A DNA stretch of 64,000 nt from Bacillota bacterium (GTDB lineage Bacteria > Bacillota > Clostridia > Lachnospirales > Lachnospiraceae): positions 18,764 to 82,763 of the forward strand of contig JAEZOB010000072.1 in assembly GCA_023414355.1 (NCBI GenBank), given 5' to 3'. A model generated the notes under the pieces. The model was not told the origin of the DNA and searched no databases. It worked only from the letters and a program-made list of their open reading frames with translations. This document shows positions 54,071-62,897 of this stretch, piece after piece. The position numbers and the translations under genes are program-made. Position 1 is the first letter of the stretch, and each line of letters starts with the position of its first letter.

Positions 54071-54230
54071 GTTCATAACCTCCGTATATTATTTTATTTT
54101 ACCTTGATTGCAAACAGAATCCCTGTGGTCTGTTGCAAACAGATTTTACTTGAACTATTGTAATTAAAGTTTTATAACATTAATAGGAGCGAAAATATAC
54201 TGGTATAAATTATAATAGGCAGGGCTGAAT

Positions 54231-55076
54231 ATGGCATTAATAAACGAAGGCTATCGGTACAAAGAACTGGCTGATTTTTTGAAAACACGAAGGGCAAAGA
54301 TTGCTCCCTCACAAGTAGGTCTAATTGCTGCAACGCGACGTCGTACCCCCGGTTTAAGAAGAGAAGAGGTAGCACAATTGGCCGGGATCGGTCTGACCTG
54401 GTATACCTGGCTCGAGCAAGGAAGACCGATTCATGTTTCATCCTCGGTGATAGAAAGTCTATCCAGAGTGTTGCTGCTGGATAGGCGGGAGCGTACCCAT
54501 CTTTATCTGTTGGCGAATCAACCATTGCCATCGGACTTATCAGAGCATCAGGAAACGATCAGTCCGATGCTTCAGCATATTCTGGATCGATTGAATAACT
54601 GTCCGTCTCTTGTCACAGACCAGCGGTGGAACGTGATTGCCTGGAATAAAGAGGCATGTCTAATCTATGGTGATTTTGAGAAAATGAATCAGCGTGAACG
54701 AAATATTGTCTGGGCTGTTTTTACAGAACCAAGATATAAGCTGTTGCTTACCGATTGGGAGCATAATGCGAAACGTTTACTGGGCAGCTTTCGTGCAAGT
54801 TGCGGACAATATATCGAAGACGCCTGGCTGGTTCAGTTCATAGAGGATCTGAAAGCTGCTAGTACAGAGTTTAATCTATGGTGGCCATTACATGAGATCT
54901 TAGGTGGTAATGAAAAATTCAAACGATTGAACCATCCTACTGCCGGAGTATTGGATTTTGAAGTCAGTAATTTTGACGTCCCTGATAGTATCGGATTGAA
55001 AATGGTGGTTCATGTTCCTACACCGGGGACTGAAACCGAGAACAGAATGAAAGACCTGTTACACAAGAAAGATTAA
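54231..55076 (+). CDS. MmyB-type XRE regulator
   Basis: A 281-residue protein. The helix-turn-helix at about 15-85 has the distinctive start LADFLKTRRAKIAPSQVGL, RRRTPGLRREEVAQLAGIGLTWYTWLEQGR. The C-terminal half (about 105-270) is the MmyB-like ligand-binding domain, a PAS-related fold that binds fatty acids in Streptomyces members: DQRWNVIAWNKEACLIYGDF, ending HPTAGVLDFEVSNF. A near neighbour of the divergent VOC gene, it may regulate that gene (inference). A small terminator follows. Confidence 0.9.
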   Translation: MALINEGYRYKELADFLKTRRAKIAPSQVGLIAATRRRTPGLRREEVAQLAGIGLTWYTWLEQGRPIHVSSSVIESLSRVLLLDRRERTHLYLLANQPLPSDLSEHQETISPMLQHILDRLNNCPSLVTDQRWNVIAWNKEACLIYGDFEKMNQRERNIVWAVFTEPRYKLLLTDWEHNAKRLLGSFRASCGQYIEDAWLVQFIEDLKAASTEFNLWWPLHEILGGNEKFKRLNHPTAGVLDFEVSNFDVPDSIGLKMVVHVPTPGTETENRMKDLLHKKD

Positions 55077-55084
55077 TTAATATG

Positions 55085-55108
55085 AGCCCTACAAAAGTAG
55101 GGCTTTTG
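55085..55108 (+). terminator. Compact terminator after the MmyB-type regulator gene
   Basis: AGCCCTAC-AAAA-GTAGGGCT followed by TTTTG. The rest of the 302-base gap to 55378 contains the promoter at 55264 and a T/A-rich leader. Confidence 0.85.
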
Positions 55109-55263
55109 TATACTGACAGAACGGACAGGGAGAGTTAGCTCCTCTGGATAGCACAGAAAGCACCCCTGTATCATTACCCAACGCTATAACCGAATGAGAT
55201 TTGAAAAAGTAGTAAAGACAAAAAGTCCGTTAGATTAGTGTAAGTAAAGTTATGTAAAGAATA

Positions 55264-55292
55264 TTGAACTATTTAGGAATATACGATATAAT
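55264..55292 (+). promoter_or_regulatory. Putative sigma-A promoter of the chemotaxis receptor gene
   Basis: TTGAAC (55264-55269), 17-bp spacer, TATAAT (55287-55292), about 87 bases before the start codon. Confidence 0.65.
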
Positions 55293-55378
55293 GTAGAAAT
55301 AGTAAACTTTTATATCATTTCTACCATTTTCTAAAGTGATTTCTAAACTACATAAGCTAACGGAAGGACTAAACTACA

Positions 55379-56920
55379 ATGGAGAAAACGAAGATTACAG
55401 TTAAGTCAGACACACGAGAAATGATTGATAAGAAAGCAAAGAGTTATTTTATTGGGGTAGTTACAGTAGTATCGTCAGTGATGGGATTGGCAACAACAGG
55501 TACCATGGCAGCAGGCCTAGCCAGTGAAAACATGACATGGCTTATGGTGGCATATTTATGGATTGGTATTATAGCGAACGCTGTAATACAGAAATGGTTG
55601 AATACGAAGCACCAGGATAAACCGTGGGTGAAATGGGTTATGATGATTTGCCTGACGATTTTGCTGATTCTCATGCGAATGACGACGGAAAGTACTTCCG
55701 AGACGCACGCACTTGGCTATTTTGTGATAGCGGTTGCCATATTTTTCTTTGATACAAAGGTTATCTGGTATGCATTGATTGTTACCGGAGGAATAGATAT
55801 TTTCATGTGGAATAGGTTTCCGATCGAACAGGAGGCCTTCATTCAATCACCTCGAGATGTAGTGATCCGTTATTTCTGTTATCTGTGGGTTTCTCTAGTC
55901 GCAGTATTCATCGTAAAAGCCTTTAATACTTTGTTTACCTTGGCCGGAGAACGGGAAAACGAAGCGACAGCTATGGCCTCCCGACTTCAGGATATCTTAC
56001 ACAAAGTTCAGAGCTTATCCAAAGATCTCTTCCAAAACACAGCTGCTTTACAAGCTACTTCTGATGAAAGTGCAAATAGCTTCGAGAAGATACATGTACA
56101 GGCTGTTTCATTACAAAGTATCTCCTCTGATCAATCAGAACATATGCAGACGAATGTGACTGTGTTAGATGAGATTGGAAGGGCAATTCATCATGTAGCC
56201 GACAATACCATGCAGATCAATTCTAAGACTTCGGAATTCTTAGGTGTTATCAAAGAGGGGATATCTGCTGTAGCTACTCAGGAGGAAAGCTTAAATCACT
56301 CTGAGCATATCAATCATCAAATTATGTTGGCAGTGAAGGAATTAGAGGAAAATTCTAATCAGATCGCGTCAATTATGGAGACCATCATGGGTATCGCTGA
56401 GCAGACGAATCTACTTGCGCTAAATGCCTCCATAGAAGCAGCCAGGGCTGGCGAACAGGGCAAGGGCTTCGCAGTGGTAGCACAGGAAGTTAGAAAGCTT
56501 GCAGATGCTACAAGAGAAGCAGTGACTAGCATAGAGACATTGGTACAATATAATAGAAGCAGTACAGGCAATACAGTTAAGGTGATTCATGATTCATCTG
56601 AGGCGCTGAAAAAACAACGGATTGCAATGAATACGACACATGAAAGCTTTGATAATATTAAAGAGGAATCCATCTCTATTGATACCAGTATTCAGGAAAT
56701 CACGGCCTGTGTTGAAGAGTTGATCGCTTCTTCCGATGAGTCCAATGAATTGGTTCATAAGGTGTCAGGGCTCTCGCAGGAAGCAACGGTATGTACTGAG
56801 GATATTCTGTCTGAAATTGCAAAATATCATAATATGGTCAATGAACTGGAGGGTCAGATTAAACAGTTTGGTGGTCTTGCCGAAGCATTGCAGGAGGAAG
56901 CAAATCAGAAGATAAATTAA
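55379..56920 (+). CDS. Methyl-accepting chemotaxis protein without HAMP domain
   Basis: A 513-residue receptor. The first about 190 residues form five to six membrane helices with very short loops, so there is no large extracellular sensor. No HAMP domain is obvious. The remaining about 300 residues are the cytoplasmic signalling coiled coil with the hairpin tip EQTNLLALNASIEAARAGEQ and GKGFAVVAQEVRKLA. Possible methylation helices flank the tip. Signal sensing through the membrane bundle resembles receptors for redox, energy or hydrophobic ligands. No other chemotaxis gene is nearby. The ribosome site (GGAAGGACT) is modest. Confidence 0.88.
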   Translation: MEKTKITVKSDTREMIDKKAKSYFIGVVTVVSSVMGLATTGTMAAGLASENMTWLMVAYLWIGIIANAVIQKWLNTKHQDKPWVKWVMMICLTILLILMRMTTESTSETHALGYFVIAVAIFFFDTKVIWYALIVTGGIDIFMWNRFPIEQEAFIQSPRDVVIRYFCYLWVSLVAVFIVKAFNTLFTLAGERENEATAMASRLQDILHKVQSLSKDLFQNTAALQATSDESANSFEKIHVQAVSLQSISSDQSEHMQTNVTVLDEIGRAIHHVADNTMQINSKTSEFLGVIKEGISAVATQEESLNHSEHINHQIMLAVKELEENSNQIASIMETIMGIAEQTNLLALNASIEAARAGEQGKGFAVVAQEVRKLADATREAVTSIETLVQYNRSSTGNTVKVIHDSSEALKKQRIAMNTTHESFDNIKEESISIDTSIQEITACVEELIASSDESNELVHKVSGLSQEATVCTEDILSEIAKYHNMVNELEGQIKQFGGLAEALQEEANQKIN

Positions 56921-56999
56921 AAGGGCATGATTGTTATCGAGCCTGGTAATACACTTTCATTCAGAGGTAAGTTGGTACGAAATAAGAATGGAGATAACT

Positions 57000-57524
57000 A
57001 TGAAAAATCTTATTCATATCTATTCCGGGAACGGAAAAGGGAAAACAACCGCGGCTGTGGGTCTATGTATACGATATGCCGGTCATGGTGGAAAAGTGAT
57101 CTTCTCACAGTTTATGAAAGATGACAAATCAGGCGAACTTAGTGTTTTAGAAAAGGTTGAAGGGATTCAGCTTGTATTGTGTGATGAATTCTTTGGTTTC
57201 TACTTTAAAATGAATGAAGAAACGAAACAGAGAGCGAAAGAGGTTTATAATGCATATCTAAGGATTGTTCTTGACCTAGCCGGACAGCAGGAGATTCAAA
57301 TGCTTGTTATGGATGAAGTGATTGATGCATATAATTTAAACCTGATTGATCGTGCATACTTACTGGAGTTTTTACGAAATAAGCCGGATCAGCTTGAAGT
57401 AATCATGACAGGAAGGAACCCGGAGAAGGAATTACTAGAACTAGCGGACTATGTATCAGAAATCAATAAAATCAAACATCCATATGATAAAGGAATACAT
57501 GCCAGAAAAGGTATCGAAAGATAG
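57000..57524 (+). CDS. Cob(I)yrinic acid a,c-diamide adenosyltransferase (CobO/BtuR type)
   Basis: The start is set at 57000 (MKNLIHIYS), with GGAG 7 bases before it; the longer open frame from 56931 has no support. The 174-residue protein has the P-loop GNGKGKTT (10-17), then AAVGLCIRYAGHGGKV, a VMDEVIDAYN Walker-B-like segment and TGRNP, all typical of the CobA/CobO/BtuR corrinoid adenosyltransferase. It transfers the 5'-deoxyadenosyl group of ATP to cobalt in the cytoplasm. No cobalamin riboswitch or other cobalamin gene is visible, so it may serve salvage. It lies 79 bases after the receptor gene and 58 bases before the OmpR regulator. Confidence 0.85.
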   Translation: MKNLIHIYSGNGKGKTTAAVGLCIRYAGHGGKVIFSQFMKDDKSGELSVLEKVEGIQLVLCDEFFGFYFKMNEETKQRAKEVYNAYLRIVLDLAGQQEIQMLVMDEVIDAYNLNLIDRAYLLEFLRNKPDQLEVIMTGRNPEKELLELADYVSEINKIKHPYDKGIHARKGIER

Positions 57525-57582
57525 CGAGGTAAATGCTTATTGACCAATCTGATCCTGCAAATGAGGGAGGATACAAGACAAA

Positions 57583-58278
57583 ATGAGTATATTGATAGCT
57601 GAAGATGAGCGCGATTTGAGAGAATTAATCAGACTTCATCTGGAACAAGAAGGATACTCTGTACTATGTGCGAAAGATGGGAAAGAAGCCTTGGTGTTAT
57701 TCGACATAAACGATATCGAGCTGGGTATCTTTGATATCATGATGCCCAATCTTGATGGAATCAATCTTATGCGTAAAATCAGAGAGAGTAGTACGATACC
57801 TATTATTATGCTAACTGCAAAAAGTGATGATACCGATAAAGTGATCAGCTTGAAATTGGGTGCAGATGATTACATTGTCAAACCGTTTAGCATGGCGGAG
57901 CTTTTGGCACGAATAGAGGCTATTCTCAGAAGAAGTCTGCAATATTCCAGGACAAAGGAACCAAGTGTAATAAAGAGTGGGGATCTGACTTTGGACATCG
58001 ATGCCTACACCTTACGGAAACGAGGCAGTATCATTGAACTGAATGCCAAAGAACTTTTGCTTCTGAAGCTTTTCATGGAGAATCCGGAAAGGGTTTTTAC
58101 AAAAAAACAAATATATCATTCAGTATGGAAGGATGCTTATTTATACGATGATAATACGGTCATGGTACATATCAGCAGACTGAGAAATAAAATCGAAGAT
58201 GACCCCGGGTTACCGAACCATATTAAAACGATTAAGGGAATAGGATATAAATTCTGTGGGGAGAGGAAAGCAGATTGA
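57583..58278 (+). CDS. OmpR-family response regulator (VanR/PhoP-like)
   Basis: A 231-residue protein. Receiver domain with Asp51 as phosphoacceptor in FDIMMPNLDG, acidic pair E7-D8, Lys in VKPFSM. Winged-helix domain at about 130-228 (LNAKELLLLKLFMENPERVFTKKQIYH, HISRLRNKIEDD). It overlaps the kinase start by 3 bases. Upstream is an adenosyltransferase, but the best candidate target is the beta-lactamase-like gene downstream, as in many PBP-linked or envelope-stress systems (inference). A GGGAGG site precedes the ATG. Confidence 0.92.
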   Translation: MSILIAEDERDLRELIRLHLEQEGYSVLCAKDGKEALVLFDINDIELGIFDIMMPNLDGINLMRKIRESSTIPIIMLTAKSDDTDKVISLKLGADDYIVKPFSMAELLARIEAILRRSLQYSRTKEPSVIKSGDLTLDIDAYTLRKRGSIIELNAKELLLLKLFMENPERVFTKKQIYHSVWKDAYLYDDNTVMVHISRLRNKIEDDPGLPNHIKTIKGIGYKFCGERKAD

Positions 58279-59672
58279 AACTAAAAAATCAAATTTTATT
58301 AAATTACATATTTGTTTTTCTCATTACTACAGTAATAGCAACTTTCCTTTGTATTATTCTTGGTGTTTTCTCTGAAAAATTGGAAGCTTCACTTGTGAAG
58401 AACAAGTATACAGCCGAGGGGTTAATGAATGATGATGTTATGAAAATCAGCTATGATGATGTGGTAAAAAATAACGGAGGATTACAGGTCATCAACGAAG
58501 ATTTTAAGATCATTTACTCTCAGGGAAGGAAACTATTTCACAAAGATCAGATTACTGTTTCTGAATTTACTGAGCTTTTGAAGCAATCTCAAAGCATCGA
58601 TAGAAAGTATAGTTATAGCATAGCCTACAATGAAAAAATGAAATTTTGGCTCATTGTATCATTTCCTACCTCCTTGCGTATTGATTTTAAAATTACTCAT
58701 AACGAATTATATTCCTCTCCAGATGCAGGTAAGGTAAGCAGAATTCTGATTGGCATAGCTGCAGCTTATCTGGTGATGCTGGTCATAAGTGCGCTGATCT
58801 ATTCGAGATTCATGTCTGCGGCAGCCATCAATCCGCTCAGGAAGCTAAAGACCAATGCTGAGCGTTTGAGTAATGCAGATTATTCCAGCAGAGTAAATCT
58901 GGGATTGAATAATGAAATTGGTGAATTAGGAGATGCCTTCAATAAAATGGCGGAACAGATACAACATGAAATCAGCATGAAGGAGAATTCAGAAAACAGC
59001 AGGAGACAAATGACACTGGACATTGCTCATGATTTAAAAAATCCATTGTCTGTCATTATGGGGTACGCAGAGTATTGTAAAAACAACCCTACCAAGAATA
59101 ACGAAGCGTATCTGAATATCATCTATCAAAAAAGCAGTAGAGTTAATATATTAATCAATAAGCTATTTGAGCTGTCAAAGCTGGATAGTGCGGAGTATCA
59201 ACTGGAGAGGCACTATTGTGATATTGCTGAATACTTGAGAGTAAAATGTGCAGATATGATAGTGGCCTTGGAAGCCGCTGAATTCGGGTACAACTTTCTT
59301 ATTCCTGATACTGAGATAGCTATCATGCTCGATACTAAGGAGATGGACAGAGTTATTGATAATATTTATGAAAATGCTCTTCAATATAATGAAAGAGGAA
59401 CTGAAATAACTCTTGAACTCAAAGATTTAGGAGAGAATATACAAATTACTATTACTGATAATGGAGTGGGCATTCCTAAAGCTTATGCTGACAGCATATT
59501 CCATCCTTTTGTGAGAACGGATCATTCCAGAAATTCTGAAACCGGAGGCTGTGGACTTGGTCTGGCAATTGCATACAAGATTATCAAGCTGCATCATGGA
59601 GAAATCAGTTTGGATTCGGATACAGGGAAGGGGTGCAGCTTTACGATCAGCTTACCAAAGAAGTTAAACTAA
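58275..59672 (+). CDS. Sensor histidine kinase of the second OmpR-type two-component system
   Basis: The start is a TTG at 58275, with GGGGAGAGG upstream and its bases shared with the regulator TGA. The 465-residue protein has a membrane helix at 9-32, an extracellular domain of about 125 residues and a second helix at about 160-180. A HAMP domain (about 185-235) precedes the box MTLDIAHDLKNPLSVIMG with the phosphorylated histidine, and an ATPase domain follows with ENALQYNE, DNGVGI and GGCGLGLAI. The layout is typical of CssS/VanS-like sensors of cell-wall or envelope stress. Confidence 0.92.
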   Translation: MKLKNQILLNYIFVFLITTVIATFLCIILGVFSEKLEASLVKNKYTAEGLMNDDVMKISYDDVVKNNGGLQVINEDFKIIYSQGRKLFHKDQITVSEFTELLKQSQSIDRKYSYSIAYNEKMKFWLIVSFPTSLRIDFKITHNELYSSPDAGKVSRILIGIAAAYLVMLVISALIYSRFMSAAAINPLRKLKTNAERLSNADYSSRVNLGLNNEIGELGDAFNKMAEQIQHEISMKENSENSRRQMTLDIAHDLKNPLSVIMGYAEYCKNNPTKNNEAYLNIIYQKSSRVNILINKLFELSKLDSAEYQLERHYCDIAEYLRVKCADMIVALEAAEFGYNFLIPDTEIAIMLDTKEMDRVIDNIYENALQYNERGTEITLELKDLGENIQITITDNGVGIPKAYADSIFHPFVRTDHSRNSETGGCGLGLAIAYKIIKLHHGEISLDSDTGKGCSFTISLPKKLN

Positions 59673-59691
59673 ATTTAAGGATAATTTAAGG
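59673..59691 (+). promoter_or_regulatory. Tandem 11-bp-spaced repeats behind the kinase gene
   Basis: ATTTAAGG occurs at 59673-59680 and again at 59684-59691, one helical turn apart, a layout often bound by OmpR-type dimers. It lies just behind the kinase stop, between this kinase and the beta-lactamase-like gene. Confidence 0.4.
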
Positions 59692-59712
59692 TACCTGTTA
59701 TCATGGTGTTAG

Positions 59713-59752
59713 GTTACTGGTCTATAGTGATATAGATCAGTAACTTTTTTTA
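59713..59752 (+). terminator. Terminator of the second two-component operon
   Basis: GTTACTGGTCTATA (59713-59726) pairs with TATAGATCAGTAAC (59731-59744) with one wobble, followed by a T run. Confidence 0.85.
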
Positions 59753-59767
59753 CTTTATAGAGCTTAC

Positions 59768-59796
59768 TTATTGTATAAAAAAGTACTCCGTATAGT
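59768..59796 (+). promoter_or_regulatory. Putative promoter of the beta-lactamase-like gene
   Basis: TTATTG (59768-59773), 17-bp spacer, TATAGT (59791-59796). A small GTGCG/CGCAC hairpin (about 59802-59821) sits in the transcribed leader. Confidence 0.5.
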
Positions 59797-59856
59797 GAAA
59801 AAGTGCGCATTGAGATACGCACCTTAGTGAATTAATAATGAAATGGAGAGGTTTGC

Positions 59857-61638
59857 ATGAAGAGGAAGAGAATATTAGTCATGGCTTTATTATGTTTAAT
59901 CTTGTTGTTAGGTGTTCTTACACCATATAAAAAGGTTCAGGCGGAAGAACAGAGCTTTCAACAGAAGTCTGTTGAGCAGATTTATGAGGAAGCGATAGAA
60001 GAACTGATTACGACAAAGAAAGCTGTCGGTGTGACAGCTACCTTCGTCAGGGATGGAAAGGTAACACTACAAAAGGGCTATGGTTATAGCGATAAGGAAC
60101 AAAATCTTGCTGTCGATCCAAGTGTTTCGGGATTTAGAATCGGATCTGTATCAAAGACCTTTGTCGCAATTGCAGCACTGATTGCCGAAGAAGACGGACT
60201 ACTTGATATGAATGCAGATATCACGGACTATCTGGAAGATGATTTTCCGGAATTGAAATACCCTGTAACGATGGAGCAATTACTGACTCACACTGCTGGT
60301 TTTGAGGATTTGATTACGGGGATTGCGGTAAAGGATAAGACAGAGTTAGAGCCTTTATCCAGGGTACTGCGTAAATACAGACCGGAACAGATCATGAAGC
60401 CGGGAGAAATTATTTCATATTCCAATTATGGCATTGCCTTAGCGGCATATGTGATTGAAAAAGCAACGGGTATCGATTTTGCGGAGTACTGTGAAGACAA
60501 TATTTTTATACCCTTGGGTATGTCACAGACGTCCTTTGTTTATGATAAAAACAACCTTGTATATTCAAAAGCATTTCTCCCGAGCGGGGAGGAAGCCTTT
60601 GAACCGTATATTAATATTTATCCGGAAGGTTCTGTGATTACAACAGCCAAAGATATGAGTAAATATATTCAGTGGTTGCTGGAGGATCAGGAGATTATAT
60701 TAAGAAATGTATCAAAGGATCAGCTGTTTGCACGGCATTTTGCTATGACAGAGGTTCAGAATGGGATAGGCTATACGTGGAACATAAAATCTCGAAATGA
60801 TAAGATGTATTATGAGAAGAAAGGGGAGACGGTTCATTTTTATTCCAGAATCGTTCTATATCCCAGCTGTAATTCAGGTTTTTTTTTCTCAGCGAATACC
60901 TATGTGCCGGAAGAGATTTTAAATGACGTGATTGATAAGGTTACGGAACGGCTTCTCGGTAAACTTAAGAAGTGTAATGAGAAACTCGGGGCGTCGGTAA
61001 AAATGGAAGGAACCTATATCAACCTCCGCTCCAATTTTACTACAGCAGAGAAATTTATAAGTTATCTAATTCCTGAAAAAATGATAAGAATTAGTGGGTC
61101 TCTCTCCCGTGGATATCAGCTGAATGGAAAAGAAATGAAGCATATTGGTAATGATGTTTATGATACTCCGATCGGTACAGTTATGCTAATCGAGAAAGAC
61201 GGTAAAACCTTACTGACTACCAATCTGGCACAAACCTATATGAAATTAAATGTTTTACAGTCTCCGGTGATGATTGCTGCGATATTGCTGTTATTTGGAC
61301 TTAGTTCCCTGCTTTGCAGTATATATTTACTGATCAACTTAATAAGACGGAGAGATAGACCATTATTGCCGGCCATCCTATGTTTGCTTCAATTCTTAGG
61401 GCTTTTTGTACTCTGTATCATTCTGATCATAGGAATGAGTAACTATTCGATCCTCTCTTATGAGATACCGATTAATATCTGTACGTGGAGCATTCTTATC
61501 ATGTCGGTGCTTCATATTGGATATTTGCTGTTCACCTGTATCAGAAGCAATCGGGTAAAGTATATAAAACTTCTATGTTTCCATAATGCAATAAGTATGG
61601 TGTTTTGCTTGTTGATGGTCAGTCTTAATTTGCTATAA
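59857..61638 (+). CDS. Membrane-bound serine hydrolase, class C beta-lactamase/PBP-like
   Basis: A 593-residue protein. An N-terminal signal or anchor helix (7-24, ending near KKVQAEE) is followed by a serine hydrolase domain of the AmpC/EstB type with Ser97-x-x-Lys100 (RIGSVSK), a YSNYG motif with Tyr and Asn near residue 190, and further MQSGQ-like loops. The last about 125 residues contain four membrane helices. Such proteins act on D-Ala peptides, esters or beta-lactams outside the cell. The unusual long membrane tail suits a penicillin-binding or sensor-like role. It stands alone between two terminators downstream of a two-component system that may control it. Confidence 0.85.
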   Translation: MKRKRILVMALLCLILLLGVLTPYKKVQAEEQSFQQKSVEQIYEEAIEELITTKKAVGVTATFVRDGKVTLQKGYGYSDKEQNLAVDPSVSGFRIGSVSKTFVAIAALIAEEDGLLDMNADITDYLEDDFPELKYPVTMEQLLTHTAGFEDLITGIAVKDKTELEPLSRVLRKYRPEQIMKPGEIISYSNYGIALAAYVIEKATGIDFAEYCEDNIFIPLGMSQTSFVYDKNNLVYSKAFLPSGEEAFEPYINIYPEGSVITTAKDMSKYIQWLLEDQEIILRNVSKDQLFARHFAMTEVQNGIGYTWNIKSRNDKMYYEKKGETVHFYSRIVLYPSCNSGFFFSANTYVPEEILNDVIDKVTERLLGKLKKCNEKLGASVKMEGTYINLRSNFTTAEKFISYLIPEKMIRISGSLSRGYQLNGKEMKHIGNDVYDTPIGTVMLIEKDGKTLLTTNLAQTYMKLNVLQSPVMIAAILLLFGLSSLLCSIYLLINLIRRRDRPLLPAILCLLQFLGLFVLCIILIIGMSNYSILSYEIPINICTWSILIMSVLHIGYLLFTCIRSNRVKYIKLLCFHNAISMVFCLLMVSLNLL

Positions 61639-61668
61639 ATAAAAGGTCCATATCAGGTATGACCTTAT

Positions 61669-61704
61669 GTCACCAAGACCCTATCAGGTTTTGGTGACTT
61701 TTTT
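61669..61704 (+). terminator. Terminator after the serine hydrolase gene
   Basis: GTCACCAAGACC pairs with GGTTTTGGTGAC across a 6-base loop, followed by TTTTTT. Confidence 0.88.
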
Positions 61705-61728
61705 ATAGAGTAGAGGATAAAAAATGTA

Positions 61729-61757
61729 TTGCATTCTAAATTATATTATGATAATAT
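61729..61757 (+). promoter_or_regulatory. Putative sigma-A promoter of the pseudouridine operon
   Basis: TTGCAT (61729-61734), 17-bp spacer, TAATAT (61752-61757), 45 bases before the start codon. Confidence 0.6.
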
Positions 61758-61802
61758 ATAAGCAGAAGCTTATTAAATAATCATTTGCTTAGGTGGTGAG
61801 TT

Positions 61803-62897
61803 ATGACAAACAGAGAAGAAGAGCTTTTGGAATTAATAAAGAAGAACCCGGCTATTTCTCAAAATGAACTGGCAGACACGCTTGGCATTACACGGTCCTC
61901 GGTGGCAGTTCACATTACTAATCTCATACGGAAAGGTTATATTCTCGGAAAAGGTTATATCCTAAAGGAAGAAGATTATATCTGTGTCTTAGGCGGTGCG
62001 AACATTGACATCATCGGAATTCCGAATAAGAAGCTGATTCTTAAAGATTCGAATCCGGGGCAGATTAAAGTGACTCTGGGTGGTGTCGGCAGGAACATCG
62101 CAGAAAACCTGATTCATCTTGGTGCTCCTACAAAGCTGATCAGTGCCGTAGGAGAAGATATCTATGGGAAGAAGATTTTGGAGCATGCCGGCAGAATTGG
62201 ATTGGATATGAAAAACTCCCTTGTTCTGAATCAGATGCCCACCTCTACTTATCTCGCGATATTGGATGAAGACGGTGATATGAAGGCAGCCATCAATCAG
62301 ATGGATATCATCGATGAAATCTCGATCGATTTTATCCAAGGGAAGAGACAAGTTATTGAAAACTCAAAAGTCTGTGTCATCGATACGAATATTCGTAGCG
62401 AGGTAATCCACTATGTTCTGGATAATTTTAAGAACACTGTCTTCTTCCTTGATACGGTATCGAGCAGAAAAGCCATGAAGATCAAAGATAAAATCGGTTC
62501 ATTCCATACGATCAAGCCGAACAAAATTGAGGCAGAACTGCTTTCGGGCATAAAAATCGAGAAATTATCGGATATGATAAAGGCTTCGGAATATTTTTTG
62601 AAGCAGGGTGTCAAGCGAGTGTTCATCACCTTGGGCTCTGAAGGAGTTTTTTACCATGACGGTATTGTTCATAAGCTGATACCAAACCCCAAGGTAGAGG
62701 TTGTGAATGCAACCGGTGCGGGAGACGCATTTATAGCCGCACTGACCTATGGCTATTTTCATGACTATGATATCGATACAAGTGCCAGATTCTCGATGGC
62801 AGCAGCAATTTTAGCATTAAGCAGTGAGGAAACTATCAACCCAAACATTTCAGAAGAAAATGTGAATAAGAAGATGAAGGAGATTGGATTATGTTAG
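61803..62897 (+). CDS. psuK: Pseudouridine kinase with N-terminal HTH domain (PfkB family)
   Basis: A 364-residue protein. Residues about 1-58 are a winged-helix/MarR-like DNA-binding region (LLELIKKNPAISQNELADTLGITRSSVAVHI). The rest is a PfkB carbohydrate kinase with the entry VLGGANIDIIG and the catalytic GAGDAFIAAL motif. PsuK phosphorylates pseudouridine with ATP to pseudouridine 5'-phosphate. The call rests mainly on the neighbour, a PsuG-type enzyme, since PfkB kinases alone are ambiguous. The DNA-binding tail is known in this group and suggests self-regulation. The stop overlaps the next gene by 7 bases. Confidence 0.85.
   Translation: MTNREEELLELIKKNPAISQNELADTLGITRSSVAVHITNLIRKGYILGKGYILKEEDYICVLGGANIDIIGIPNKKLILKDSNPGQIKVTLGGVGRNIAENLIHLGAPTKLISAVGEDIYGKKILEHAGRIGLDMKNSLVLNQMPTSTYLAILDEDGDMKAAINQMDIIDEISIDFIQGKRQVIENSKVCVIDTNIRSEVIHYVLDNFKNTVFFLDTVSSRKAMKIKDKIGSFHTIKPNKIEAELLSGIKIEKLSDMIKASEYFLKQGVKRVFITLGSEGVFYHDGIVHKLIPNPKVEVVNATGAGDAFIAALTYGYFHDYDIDTSARFSMAAAILALSSEETINPNISEENVNKKMKEIGLC

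Noticed and set aside
56921..57000. Cobalamin riboswitch ahead of the adenosyltransferase gene
   Set aside because: The gap is only 79 bases and has no B12-box-like sequence.
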